Origin: an uncultured Methanomassiliicoccales archaeon
Lineage (GTDB): Archaea; Thermoplasmatota; Thermoplasmata; Methanomassiliicoccales; Methanomethylophilaceae
Direction of reading: 5' to 3'
DNA length: 64,000 bases
Assembly: GCA_934702355.1 (NCBI GenBank)
Contig: CAKUXX010000005.1
Coordinates: forward strand, 62,001 to 126,000
Made by a program: the position numbers and the translations under genes. Below, piece after piece: positions 17,331 through 26,257 of this stretch. Each line of letters opens with the position of its first letter. Position 1 is the first letter of the stretch. Under the pieces are notes generated by a model. It was not told the DNA's origin and searched no databases. It worked only from the letters and a program-made list of their open reading frames with translations.

Positions 17331-18224
17331 ATGACTGGCGAAGAGAAAAAGAAGAAGGACCCGATATTCTCGACCTGCTTCGTTATATTCGTTCTGGCCG
17401 CCGTCGGGGTGGTCGGAGTATTCGTCGACGAGCATTACCTGTCGGATGATGAAGGCGTCGTAGCCTATGGTGACAAGGTCACCGTGAACTATGTAGGTTC
17501 ATTCTACGATTACATCGGCGGAAAGAACGCCGTTGTCTTTGACACCAGCAGGAGCAGCGTCGGAAACAACGATTCGATCATCAAATCCAATGGATTCTCG
17601 GCTACGAGCTTCAAGGATTCATACACCGTCACAGTCGGAAGCAAGGGATCCCTCGAGGACTTCGAGAACTGCCTTGTTGGACACAAGGTCGGAGACAAGG
17701 TCAAGGTGACCATCACCGACGGATACCCCGCAGGCTCCGTTCTCGTCACCGGTTCCACGAGCGGACAGACCGTCCCCGTCACAGAGACGATGTCCAAGGC
17801 CCGTTTCGACGATCTCTACGATTACACGCTCAAGACCGGCGGAGCAACCATGATCAAGACCGTCTACGGTTGGGATGCTCTCGCCACACTCGATTCCGCT
17901 ACGAACACCGTGATCATCAACAACATGCCCGCCGTAGGACAGTACACCTACAGCAACGGTGACGATGACAAGAAGCACAGCTTCGGAACAGTCGTGTTCG
18001 ATGTCAAGAAGGTCGACAACGGAACGATCACATACGACCTCGTTGTGAAGGACTACACCACCGTGGACACCGCAACATCCGAGATCCAGATGATCGAGCT
18101 CGACTTCGGAAGCGAGACCAGGTACATCACCAACTACAGCGGCTCCAGCTTCTCTTACAAGACCTGTAAAGAGACAAGCAACCAGACCCTGTACTTCGAA
18201 ATCGAGATCCTCTCGATCGAGTGA
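17331..18224 (+). CDS. Membrane-anchored FKBP-like peptidyl-prolyl isomerase
   Basis: The 297-residue product has a lysine-rich N-terminus (EEKKKK), a transmembrane anchor (about 13-31) and an extracytoplasmic FKBP-type domain. That domain shows 'GDKVTVNYVGSFYD', 'VVFDTS' and 'FENCLVGHKVGDKVKVTI', the archaeal FKBP pattern with an insert between strands. It should catalyse proline isomerisation or chaperone folding outside the membrane. The downstream part beyond about residue 170 is beta-rich and not recognised. The gene stands alone with its own promoter and terminator. Confidence 0.75.
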   Translation: MTGEEKKKKDPIFSTCFVIFVLAAVGVVGVFVDEHYLSDDEGVVAYGDKVTVNYVGSFYDYIGGKNAVVFDTSRSSVGNNDSIIKSNGFSATSFKDSYTVTVGSKGSLEDFENCLVGHKVGDKVKVTITDGYPAGSVLVTGSTSGQTVPVTETMSKARFDDLYDYTLKTGGATMIKTVYGWDALATLDSATNTVIINNMPAVGQYTYSNGDDDKKHSFGTVVFDVKKVDNGTITYDLVVKDYTTVDTATSEIQMIELDFGSETRYITNYSGSSFSYKTCKETSNQTLYFEIEILSIE

Positions 18225-18239
18225 GTTTGAAACTTCAAC

Positions 18240-18260
18240 CCTCCCGGGGTTCCCGGGAGG
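18240..18260 (+). terminator. Hairpin terminator after FKBP gene
   Basis: CCTCCCGGG and CCCGGGAGG form a perfect 9-bp stem with a 3-base loop, followed by TAATTTTGTA. It lies between the FKBP gene and the convergent thiDN gene. Confidence 0.65.
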
Positions 18261-18346
18261 TAATTTTGTAAAAAACCGAGTCCCGTCATAGGACAGGACC
18301 CGGCGGTTTCTGATTTTTTAGATGAATGCGTTTCGGGAGGTCCCTT

Positions 18347-19633
18347 TCAGAGGATCTCTTCGAGTTTGGACATCATATCCTTCGTGTCATGGGCGAGAAG
18401 CCAGATTACTCTGTCCTTCTTCGATCCCTTGTCGACGATGACGTCCGGGATGGTCTTGCATCTATCCAGGGCCTTCTCGGTCCCTTCGGAGTACTTGTCC
18501 TTCCCCATCTCGGCCGTGACGGATGTGAGCCCCACTTCCTCGATGACGTCTATGAGCTCGTCCCTGTAGGCGATGCTCATGATGCAGCGGTACTTCGGGT
18601 CGTGCTTCATCACCGTCAGGAGGATGTAGGACAGGCCTTCGGCGGTACCGAACTTGGACGGTCCGTTCTTCCTGAGGAGTCCGTTGTGGATGGCGAGCCT
18701 CTTGTCGATGGCCGCGATCTCCTCCGGGCCAGCGGCATCCTTGAGGGCCATCGCGATGTTCATCCCGTTCTTGGGGACGAACTCATCGGGGATTGTGTTG
18801 ACTATCTTGTTTGCTGCGGTATCGAGCTCATCGAGCACCTGGAACTTCTCCATGTCACCCTTGATCCTGACCATGGGGTTCACCACGGCGTCGCCCTTGC
18901 CGATATTGTACTGAGTGGCTATGGACTCCTGGATCAGCTCCCTCGATTTCATGACGGAGTTGACTATGTCCAGTCCTTTGGCCATGTTCGCGGTGATGTA
19001 CGATGACAGGACGCATCCGCTTCCGTGTCCCGCCTTCTTGAGGCGCGGGTATTCGTACTTGGTGAACTCGGATGACAGATACAGATAATCGGTCACCGTG
19101 GGGGTATTGAAATGCCCTCCTTTGAGAAGGACGGACGAGCCCTGCTTGCCGATGAGCTCGCAGGCGAGCATGAGGTCGTCCTTGCTGTGGATCTCCATCT
19201 TCGCAAGGATCTCTGCCTCGTGTTTGTTGGGTGTGACAAGTTCGCAGATGGGGAGCAGCTTCCTCTTCATCGCCCTGACGAGGCTGTCGTCGGAAAGGGA
19301 CGAACCCGTACCGGCGATCATGACAGGATCGACGATCAGAGGCATCTCATGGTCCTCGAGTATGTCTGCGACTGTTTCCACGATCTCTTCGCTGTACAGC
19401 ATGCCTGTTTTGACTGCTTTGATGTCGCAATCCCTCAGCACGGCCTGGAGCTGTGCCTTGATGAACTCTTCCGGCATGGGGAAGATGTCGTCGACTCCCG
19501 TAGTGTTCTGAGCAGTGACGGCGGTGATGACTGAAGCAGCGTGGACTCCTATGGCGGACATTGCTTTGACATCGGCCTGGATGCCTGCGCCACCTATCGA
19601 GTCGGAACCTGCTACAGTGAGAGCGGTCCTCAT
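18347..19633 (-). CDS. thiDN: HMP/HMP-P kinase - thiamine phosphate synthase fusion (ThiD-ThiN)
   Basis: Residues 1-260 are ThiD: 'VAGSDSIGGAGIQAD', 'VKTGMLYS', 'VDPVMIAGTGSSL' and the 'GHGSGCVLSS' anion hole. Residues 270-428 are the archaeal ThiN domain, with 'PKNGMNIAMAL', 'GPSKFGTAEGLSY' and 'PDVIVDKG'. The fusion phosphorylates hydroxymethylpyrimidine twice and couples it to thiazole phosphate. It duplicates the ThiE activity encoded nearby. A strong TATA box lies just upstream of the start. Confidence 0.92.
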   Translation of the reverse strand: MRTALTVAGSDSIGGAGIQADVKAMSAIGVHAASVITAVTAQNTTGVDDIFPMPEEFIKAQLQAVLRDCDIKAVKTGMLYSEEIVETVADILEDHEMPLIVDPVMIAGTGSSLSDDSLVRAMKRKLLPICELVTPNKHEAEILAKMEIHSKDDLMLACELIGKQGSSVLLKGGHFNTPTVTDYLYLSSEFTKYEYPRLKKAGHGSGCVLSSYITANMAKGLDIVNSVMKSRELIQESIATQYNIGKGDAVVNPMVRIKGDMEKFQVLDELDTAANKIVNTIPDEFVPKNGMNIAMALKDAAGPEEIAAIDKRLAIHNGLLRKNGPSKFGTAEGLSYILLTVMKHDPKYRCIMSIAYRDELIDVIEEVGLTSVTAEMGKDKYSEGTEKALDRCKTIPDVIVDKGSKKDRVIWLLAHDTKDMMSKLEEIL

Positions 19634-19647
19634 GTTTCAGTCCTATG

Positions 19648-19665
19648 TATATTATATTTATAAAA
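19648..19665 (-). promoter_or_regulatory. TATA box for thiDN
   Basis: The minus strand reads TTTTATAAATATAATATA ending about 15 bases before the start codon. No THI-box riboswitch sequence is visible between it and the ATG, nor room for one. Confidence 0.5.
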
Positions 19666-19765
19666 ACGACTGGGAAAGTATGCGCTGTAGCATCCAACCC
19701 AGTGTGGATGGGGACTTTGCGCATCCAGCCAATCGTTAAATATCACGAGTAATAATCAGACGGTG

Positions 19766-20131
19766 ATGAAGGTCTACAGCACGCACTTTATTCTCAAAGG
19801 CGACTCCGATTACAAGGACCTTGCCAAGGTCTTCCCTGACATACTCAAGATGTTCCTGGAGGAGATCGGACAGATGCCCGAGGAGGAAGAGCTTCTGCAG
19901 ATGCTGATAGAGCTCAACATGATCGATCTCAATCAGAACAGGAAGCCTGAGGGATACAACCGCAAGGGAAAGGTACGTATGATCTTCCCCATGGACAGGA
20001 AGGAGTTCTACCTCAAGACATTCTCCAAGAACCAGGACCTGTCGCACATCGTCAACAACATCAGCGATATGCTCACAGCCGCTGACATAAAGTTCGACAT
20101 AAAGAACAACGACAACGTCGAGTTCGACTGA
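19766..20131 (+). CDS. Conserved-looking protein of unknown function, 121 aa
   Basis: I do not recognise this protein. It is acidic and lysine-rich with no membrane segment, cysteine or known motif. The first 70 residues look helical (KVFPDILKMFLEEIGQMPEEEELL), followed by an apparent beta-alpha unit. The frame is well supported: its codon use matches its neighbours, a TATA-like GTTAAATATC lies 22 bases upstream, and a hairpin terminator follows. The GTG directly before the ATG is an alternative start. It diverges from thiDN, which alone hints at no function. Confidence 0.6.
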   Translation: MKVYSTHFILKGDSDYKDLAKVFPDILKMFLEEIGQMPEEEELLQMLIELNMIDLNQNRKPEGYNRKGKVRMIFPMDRKEFYLKTFSKNQDLSHIVNNISDMLTAADIKFDIKNNDNVEFD

Positions 20132-20150
20132 TTTTTTTACAATAAAAATC

Positions 20151-20166
20151 CCGGCCTTTCGGCCGG
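20151..20166. terminator. Bidirectional hairpin terminator
   Basis: CCGGCC-TTTC-GGCCGG is a perfect 6-bp hairpin, with ATTTTTTTAC on one side and TGTTTAATC on the other. It lies between the convergent 121-aa gene and argH and could serve both. Confidence 0.6.
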
Positions 20167-20173
20167 TGTTTAA

Positions 20174-21616
20174 TCACTCTGTCAACGACTTCCAGCAGTT
20201 GTTGATGAGCTGTGTCTCTTGACGGATGATCTCATCCCTTGTCATGATCTGCTCGATGGCCTTCGATATCTGGACATCGGTGGATATGGGGGATGTTCCT
20301 CCGTAGGAGTTCCTTCTCTCGACGCATTTCGATATGGGCAGGATATCGTAGACGTCCTGCTCTATCTTGGGCGAGAATTCCCTGAGCTCTTCGAGGCTCA
20401 TGTCCTCGAGGTTCCTGCCGGAATCGATGCTGTGCCTCACAGCCGCTCCGACGATGCCGTGGGCCTCCCTGAACGGAATGCCCTTGGTGACAAGATAGTC
20501 CGCAAGGTCGGTGGCGTTGATCTGTCCCCTGCTGGTGACCTCGAGCATGCGCTCGCCTCTGAACTGGGCGGTGGAGATCACTTTGGACATCATCTGCGCG
20601 CTGGCGATGACCGTCGCCATGGATTCCATGACGGGACGTTTGTCTTCCTGGAGATCGCGGTTGTAGGTCAGGGGCAGACCCTTGGTCATGGTGATCATGG
20701 TCATCAGTGCGCCCACGACGGATCCCGTCTTGCCGCGGACGAGCTCCGCGATGTCGGGATTCTTCTTCTGGGGCATGATGGACGAACCCGTGGTGTACTT
20801 GTCATCCATCTCGATGAATCCGAACTCCTGGGAGGACCAAAGCACAAGTTCCTCGCACAGGGAGGACAGGTGGATCGCCGTCTGGGCTGCGCAGTATGCG
20901 AGTTCGGTGACGAAATCCCTGTCGCTGACCGAGTCCATGGAGTTCTCGGTGGGCTCCCTGAATCCGAGGGCCTCCGATGTCATCCACCTGTCGATCGGAT
21001 ATGTGGTGCCTGCGAGGGCAGCCGCTCCGAGAGGACATTTGTCCATCCTCCCGAAGGCGTCCAGGAACCTGTCCGCGTCGCGCGAGAACTTGAACGCATG
21101 GGCGAGCATGTGCTGGGCGAGGGTGACCGGTTGAGCGTGCTGCATGTGGGTGAATCCGGGCATTATCGTGTCCGCATTGGATTCCGCCACCTTGACGAGC
21201 GACATCATCAGCTGGTCCACAGCCTCTGCGGCCTTCAGCGCATCATCCCTCAGGTACATCCTGAAGTCCGTTGCGACCTGGTCGTTCCTGCTCCTTCCGG
21301 TATGGAGCTTCCCGCCGGCAGGTCCGATGGCCTGGGTGAGTCCGAATTCGATGCATGTGTGCACATCCTCGAGCGAGTGGTCCCACTCGAAAGTGCCTGC
21401 CTGGACCTCGGAGAGTATGGTCTTGAGGCCGTCGACGATGGCATCTGCATCCTCGGGAGGGATGACGTCGCAGGCTTTGAGCATCTTCACGTGGGCTAGC
21501 GATCCCATGACGTCGTAGAACGCAAGATGCGAATCGACATCGAGGGAGGATGTGAAGGCAAGGGTGGAATCATCCATCCCTGCCGAGAACCTTCCTGACC
21601 AAAGGGCCTGCTTCAA
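20174..21616 (-). CDS. argH: Argininosuccinate lyase
   Basis: The product has the fumarase-superfamily signature GSSIMPQKKNP with its catalytic serine, plus 'TGRSRNDQVATD' and 'HMQHAQPVTL'. It splits argininosuccinate into arginine and fumarate. The conserved N-terminus (LWSGRF) lies upstream of every ATG except one deep inside argG. A TTG at 21616, four bases after the argG stop, is therefore the likely start, giving 480 residues. It is the second gene of argGH and ends at the shared terminator. Confidence 0.9.
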   Translation of the reverse strand: MKQALWSGRFSAGMDDSTLAFTSSLDVDSHLAFYDVMGSLAHVKMLKACDVIPPEDADAIVDGLKTILSEVQAGTFEWDHSLEDVHTCIEFGLTQAIGPAGGKLHTGRSRNDQVATDFRMYLRDDALKAAEAVDQLMMSLVKVAESNADTIMPGFTHMQHAQPVTLAQHMLAHAFKFSRDADRFLDAFGRMDKCPLGAAALAGTTYPIDRWMTSEALGFREPTENSMDSVSDRDFVTELAYCAAQTAIHLSSLCEELVLWSSQEFGFIEMDDKYTTGSSIMPQKKNPDIAELVRGKTGSVVGALMTMITMTKGLPLTYNRDLQEDKRPVMESMATVIASAQMMSKVISTAQFRGERMLEVTSRGQINATDLADYLVTKGIPFREAHGIVGAAVRHSIDSGRNLEDMSLEELREFSPKIEQDVYDILPISKCVERRNSYGGTSPISTDVQISKAIEQIMTRDEIIRQETQLINNCWKSLTE

Positions 21617-21620
21617 GAGA

Positions 21621-22865
21621 TCACTTCTTCTCGGAATGGCTCTTGGCGGCTGTTCTTCCGGGCAGTCCCCAGATGTAGATGAATCCGGTAGCGGACTTGT
21701 GGTCGAACACATCGCCCTCGGCATATGTGCTGAGTCCCGCATCGTACATCGAGTAGGGGGATTTCCTGCCGACGACAGTCGCGCTTCCCTTGTACAGCTT
21801 CATGCGGACGGTTCCGGAGACGAACTCCTGTGTCTTGTCCATGAATGCCTGGATGGGCTCCATGAGTCCGCCGAACCAGAGTCCGTCGTAGCAGAGCTGT
21901 GTGAACTTCTGCTCGAGTCCGCGCTTGTACTCGATGGTGTCCCTGGGCAGGGTCATTCCCTCGAGGGCCTGGTGGGCCTTGATGAGTGTGACTGCAGCGG
22001 GGCACTCGTAGGTCTCGCGGCTCTTGATTCCCATGAGACGGTCCTCGACGTGGTCGATCCTGCCGACGCCGTGTGCTCCGGCGAGTCTGTCGAGGCTCTC
22101 GATGAGCTCCACTCCGTCCATCTTCTTTCCGTTGATCGCGACGGGCACTCCCTGCTCGAAATCGATCTCGATGTACTCGGGTTTGTCGGGGGCCTCTTCG
22201 GGGTCGACGGTGTTCTCCCATACGTCCTTAGGGGGCTCCTGCCAGGGGTCCTCGAGGACTCCGCACTCGCATGAGCTTCCCCAGAGGTTCTCGTCCCTGG
22301 AGTAGGGGCTCTCCTTCTTCACGATGATCTCGATGCCGTTCTTCTTGGCGTATTCGATCTCAGCCTCTCTGGTGGTGACCCACTCGCGCATAGGTGCGAT
22401 GATGGAGAGGTTGGGGTCCTGCGAGACGATACCGACATCGAATCTGACCTGGTCGTTTCCCTTGGCGGTGCATCCGTGTGCGATGTACTTCGCTCCCTCG
22501 GCCTTTGCGACCTCGACGAGCTTCTTGGCGATGAGAGGTCTGGCGATGGCGGTGCTCAGGGGGTAGACGTTCTGGTAGAGGGCGTTGGCCTTGAGAGAAG
22601 GCCAGACATAGTCTTTGACGAACTCCTCCCTGGCGTCTATGTAATCTGATTTGATGGCTCCGTTCCTGAGGGCACGGGCGACGATGTCGTCTTTGCTCGG
22701 GGGCTGTCCGACATTGATCGCGATAGCGATGACGTCGAGATTGTAATTCTCCTGAAGCCAGTGGATGGCTACCGACGTGTCCAGTCCGCCGGAGTATGCG
22801 AGGACGACCTTGTCTCTCGCTCCGGCATTGGCATTGCATTTTGTTTTGTCATTGCAGGCTGCCAT
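21621..22865 (-). CDS. argG: Argininosuccinate synthase
   Basis: The 414-residue product has the PP-loop 'VVLAYSGGLDTSVAIHWL', the aspartate/citrulline region 'YIAHGCTAKGNDQVRFD' and 'KESPYSRDENLWG'. It condenses citrulline and aspartate using ATP. I start at the ATG at 22865 because a TATA box lies 26-40 bases upstream; an ATG at 22892 would lie inside that promoter. argH follows after 4 bases. The ornithine carbamoyltransferase needed to make citrulline is not in the window. Confidence 0.93.
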   Translation of the reverse strand: MAACNDKTKCNANAGARDKVVLAYSGGLDTSVAIHWLQENYNLDVIAIAINVGQPPSKDDIVARALRNGAIKSDYIDAREEFVKDYVWPSLKANALYQNVYPLSTAIARPLIAKKLVEVAKAEGAKYIAHGCTAKGNDQVRFDVGIVSQDPNLSIIAPMREWVTTREAEIEYAKKNGIEIIVKKESPYSRDENLWGSSCECGVLEDPWQEPPKDVWENTVDPEEAPDKPEYIEIDFEQGVPVAINGKKMDGVELIESLDRLAGAHGVGRIDHVEDRLMGIKSRETYECPAAVTLIKAHQALEGMTLPRDTIEYKRGLEQKFTQLCYDGLWFGGLMEPIQAFMDKTQEFVSGTVRMKLYKGSATVVGRKSPYSMYDAGLSTYAEGDVFDHKSATGFIYIWGLPGRTAAKSHSEKK

Positions 22866-23180
22866 ATTGATCGCTTCGCGATTTCCCTGCATTATAATAT
22901 TTTTATGTGTCAACGGCAGGCGGGTTTCGTTCACATGGGTACTTTAAGCGATGATGTGTGAAAGTGTAGACAACTTGTGTCGGATTGCGAACATTATGCT
23001 TCCGCCACACTTCCGACGGCCGTTGCCAGGCAGGATGTGTTAGGAAAGGGTGGACATCAGGGTAAGAAACGTGTCTATCCGTTCATATAGGAACGGTCTT
23101 TACAACATGTGTCTCAAATCGAACAATATCTTTTTGAACACTATAACCGTCACGCCGGGTGCAGTTGCATCAGTGATAAC
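22866..23180. other. 315-base divergent promoter region between argG and argC
   Basis: No gene is seen here. A minus-strand TATA box for argG (AAAAATATTATAA) lies at about 22891-22905 and a weaker plus-strand one for argC (CTATAAC) at about 23141-23147. A 6-bp hairpin CCGTTC-ATATAG-GAACGG occupies 23079-23096. The space could hold an arginine operator, but I see no repeated element that proves it. Confidence 0.45.
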
Positions 23181-24197
23181 ATGACCAAGATAGGTATCAT
23201 CGGAGGAACGGGGTACACCGGCGGAGAGCTGGCCCGTATCCTGTGCACGCATCCCGACGTCGAGATAGCGGCCATGACATCCCGTCAGAACGCAGGTTCC
23301 AAGGTCGCAGATGTCCATACCTTCCTGGGCGGCTACCTGGACCTCGAGTTCACGGAGCGCATCCCAGAGGACATGGACTTGGATCTCGTCTTCGTTGCCA
23401 CACCGCACGGTGTCGCCATGAGCGAGGTCCCGAAGCTCCTCGAGAGGGGCATCAAGGCGATAGACCTCTCCGGCGACTACAGGCTCCAGGATGTTTCCGT
23501 ATACGAGAAATGGTACGGTCATGTTCATACCGACACGGAGAATCTTCCGAAGGCCGTCTACGGACTGCCCGAGTTCTTCCGTGACGAGATCCACGGTGCC
23601 GACCTGGTCGCAAATCCCGGCTGCTATGCTACATCTATAATATTGGCATGCGCGCCGCTTCTGAAATCGGGCCTGGTTGAGGAAGATGTCATAGTGGATG
23701 CGAAATCCGGGACATCCGGTGCAGGGATGGTACCGACAGCGCGTACGCATCATCCCAACTGCGGGGAATCGATAATCCCATACAGCATCGGCACCCACAG
23801 GCATACGCCCGAGGTGGAGATGGCCGTGGACCGGTTCGCCGGTACGCACATGGATGTGACATTCGTTCCCCAGCTGCTGCCGATCGTCCGCGGGATCCTG
23901 TCCTCTTGCTACTTCCGTCTGAAGGAGGACGTCACTCAGGAAGAGGTGGACAAGGTGTATGCCTCGCAGTACGGCGGGGAGAGGTTCGTGCATTACGTAA
24001 AGGAACCGTCCATCCGCGCTGTGGTGGGCTCCAACCATGCCCAGGTCGCATCGCGTGTGATCGGGGACAAGGTAGTGTCCTTCGGTGTGGTGGACAATCT
24101 TGTCAAAGGCGCGGCCGGACAGGCCGTGCAGTCGATGAATCTTATGCTCAAACTCAATGAGAACACCGGGCTGGACATGCCCGGTCTGGGGGTATGA
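23181..24197 (+). CDS. argC: N-acetyl-gamma-glutamyl-phosphate reductase
   Basis: The 338-residue product begins MTKIGIIGGTGYTGGELARI, with the NADP-binding GxTGYTG. It carries the catalytic cysteine in 'VANPGCYATS' and 'DAKSGTSGAG' downstream. It reduces N-acetylglutamyl phosphate to the semialdehyde. The ATG at 23181 gives the canonical start; 24 upstream codons are not conserved. It heads argC-argJ-argB-argD, and argJ begins in an ATGA overlap. Confidence 0.93.
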   Translation: MTKIGIIGGTGYTGGELARILCTHPDVEIAAMTSRQNAGSKVADVHTFLGGYLDLEFTERIPEDMDLDLVFVATPHGVAMSEVPKLLERGIKAIDLSGDYRLQDVSVYEKWYGHVHTDTENLPKAVYGLPEFFRDEIHGADLVANPGCYATSIILACAPLLKSGLVEEDVIVDAKSGTSGAGMVPTARTHHPNCGESIIPYSIGTHRHTPEVEMAVDRFAGTHMDVTFVPQLLPIVRGILSSCYFRLKEDVTQEEVDKVYASQYGGERFVHYVKEPSIRAVVGSNHAQVASRVIGDKVVSFGVVDNLVKGAAGQAVQSMNLMLKLNENTGLDMPGLGV

Positions 24198-25426
24198 CAA
24201 TGGTAGAAATCATAGATGGCGGCGTTACGACCCCTCAGGGGTTCAAGGCCGCCGGAGTGCACAGCGGTGTCAAGTACCGCTCGCTGGACATGGGACTCCT
24301 CTACTCCGAGGTCCCTGCGACAGCATACTGTGCTTACACGAGCAACAACGTCAAGGCGGCGCCGGTCCAGGTCATGATGGAGGAGAACTCCCCGACCCTG
24401 TCCGCGGTCGTCATCAACAGCGGTAACGCGAACGCCCTGACCGGGCGTCGCGGAATAGAGGACGCATATGCGATGAAGCAGTCCGTCGCCGCCGAACTGA
24501 ATCTCGACCCCAAGGAGGTCGGAGTCATGTCCACAGGTCTCATCGGACGTTTCCTGGACATGCACAAGATCCGCTACGGAATATCCCGTGCATCCCGCGA
24601 ACTCGATGTGGGACGCGAGGCCGACGGTCTCATCACAGAGGCCATCATGACAACGGACACGATCAAGAAGGAATGTGCGGCAAGGGCGCGTCTGTCCGAC
24701 GGTACCCTGGTCTACGTCGCGGGGATGTCGAAGGGAAGCGGCATGATCGCACCCCACATGAAGGTCCTCCACGGAACGACTCTCACTCTTATCACCACCG
24801 ACGCCACGCTCGGCCCGGAATTCGCAGAGACATGGCAGTCCATCCTCGACGACACCATGAACATGGTCTCCGTCGACGGCGACCAGTCCACCAACGACAC
24901 CTGCATCCTCCTGGCGAACGGCATGTCCAAATCCAAGCCCGCCGACCACGATCCGGAGTTCGAACTCGCGCTCCGCACCGTGATGACGAAGATCGCACGC
25001 ACCATCGCCATGGACGGAGAGGGGGCCACGAAGCTCATCGAGGTCCAGGTCACCGGAGCCGAGACCAAGGAGGATGCCAAGAAGGTCGTCCGTGCGATAA
25101 CCAACTCCCCGCTGGTCAAAACCGCCATATTCGGTGCGGATCCCAACTACGGCCGTCTGATGATGGCCCTCGGGAACAGCGGATGCAAGTTCAATCTGAC
25201 CGATGTCCGTCTCACGATCAAGGGAGGCGACATGGAGGTCCCCATCCTCGACTCGGGCGCTCCGATCTTCCAGGATGAGCGTGCAGTGGAGGTCGTCCGT
25301 ATGGCCATGGACAACAAGGAGGTCACGATCCTCGTCGACCTCGGAGTCGGAAACGAGACGGCGACCGGCTGGGGATGCGACCTCACATACGACTATGTCC
25401 GCATCAACGCGGAGTATGCGACATGA
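24194..25426 (+). CDS. argJ: Ornithine acetyltransferase ArgJ
   Basis: The 410-residue precursor self-cleaves into two chains at a conserved threonine. 'KGSGMIAPHM' and 'ITTDA' bracket the site, and Thr195 in HGT-TL takes the place of the usual ATM-L threonine, with about four extra residues before it. ArgJ transfers acetyl from N-acetylornithine to glutamate, recycling the acetyl group. Later motifs 'DGEGATKLIEV' and 'GADPNYGRLMMA' are standard. It overlaps both argC and argB. Confidence 0.92.
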   Translation: MTMVEIIDGGVTTPQGFKAAGVHSGVKYRSLDMGLLYSEVPATAYCAYTSNNVKAAPVQVMMEENSPTLSAVVINSGNANALTGRRGIEDAYAMKQSVAAELNLDPKEVGVMSTGLIGRFLDMHKIRYGISRASRELDVGREADGLITEAIMTTDTIKKECAARARLSDGTLVYVAGMSKGSGMIAPHMKVLHGTTLTLITTDATLGPEFAETWQSILDDTMNMVSVDGDQSTNDTCILLANGMSKSKPADHDPEFELALRTVMTKIARTIAMDGEGATKLIEVQVTGAETKEDAKKVVRAITNSPLVKTAIFGADPNYGRLMMALGNSGCKFNLTDVRLTIKGGDMEVPILDSGAPIFQDERAVEVVRMAMDNKEVTILVDLGVGNETATGWGCDLTYDYVRINAEYAT

Positions 25427-26252
25427 GGTGTCTGTCTTGTCCGCTCTCTATGTGCTGAAGTTCGGCGGGAACGCCATCCGCGGCAGGGAGGACATGCTCC
25501 GTCTGTCCAAGGAGATCGCCCTGATGGTCTCCGGAGGCAGCAAGGTAATCCTCATCCACGGCGGAGGTCCCGAGATATCCGAGGAGATGGAGCGCCGCGG
25601 CCTGACCCCCCGCAAGGTCTGCGGGATCAGGGTCACGGACGAGAGATCCCTCGAAGTGGCCGATATCGTCCTCAGGAGGCTCAACTCCGAGATGACCGAC
25701 TGTCTGAGGGAATGCGGAGTCAACGCCGTCGGAATGCCCGGGTACATGTGCTCCGTATGCACCAGGAAGCCTCCGATGACCGTCTGCGAGGACGGCACGG
25801 AGCAGGTCGTCGATCCCGGATTGGTGGGAGAGGTCTCGGATGTGGACCCCACATGCCTCAACGACCTTCTGGCGGTCAACGCGGTGCCCGTGATCTATCC
25901 GATAGGTAAGGATGCGGACGGGAACATGCTGAACGTCAATGCGGACACCATGTGCGCAGGCATAGCCTCCCACATAGGATGCACGGAGATGGTCGCGATA
26001 ACCGATGTGCCCGGCATCCTGACGGATGTGTCGGACCCGTCGTCGAAGATAGACTCTCTCGATCTGGCCCGCGTGGACGAACTCATCGCCGACGGGACGA
26101 TCTCCGGAGGGATGATCCCCAAGGTGGAGGCATGCCGTCAGGCCCTGCTCGCAGGAGTGGACAGGGTCCGCATGGTCAACGGGAAGGATCAGCACAGCAT
26201 AGTGGCGGACATAGTGTCCGGCGGAAATCACGGAACAGTAATCACGAAGTGA
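25416..26252 (+). CDS. argB: N-acetylglutamate kinase
   Basis: The amino-acid-kinase fold protein (278 residues from this start) shows 'LKFGGNAI', 'VILIHGGGPEI', 'NVNADTMCAGIA' and 'GGMIPKVEAC'. It phosphorylates N-acetylglutamate, the second step of the acetylated arginine pathway. The start is uncertain: the ATG at 25416 overlaps argJ by 11 bases, and GTG at 25428 or TTG at 25437 are alternatives closer to the conserved region. The lack of a long N-terminal helix suggests no strong arginine feedback site of the hexameric type. Confidence 0.9.
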   Translation: MRHEVSVLSALYVLKFGGNAIRGREDMLRLSKEIALMVSGGSKVILIHGGGPEISEEMERRGLTPRKVCGIRVTDERSLEVADIVLRRLNSEMTDCLRECGVNAVGMPGYMCSVCTRKPPMTVCEDGTEQVVDPGLVGEVSDVDPTCLNDLLAVNAVPVIYPIGKDADGNMLNVNADTMCAGIASHIGCTEMVAITDVPGILTDVSDPSSKIDSLDLARVDELIADGTISGGMIPKVEACRQALLAGVDRVRMVNGKDQHSIVADIVSGGNHGTVITK

Positions 26253-26257
26253 ACAGC

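Noticed and set aside
20219..21499. A 426-codon open frame antisense to argH
   Set aside because: argH is unambiguous on the other strand, and the antisense product has no recognisable motif. Long shadow frames are common here because TAG and TAA are rare.
22866..23180. Possible small RNA between argG and argC
   Set aside because: I looked for C/D-box pairs and tRNA-like folds. Only one short hairpin and partial box-like words were found, too weak to call.
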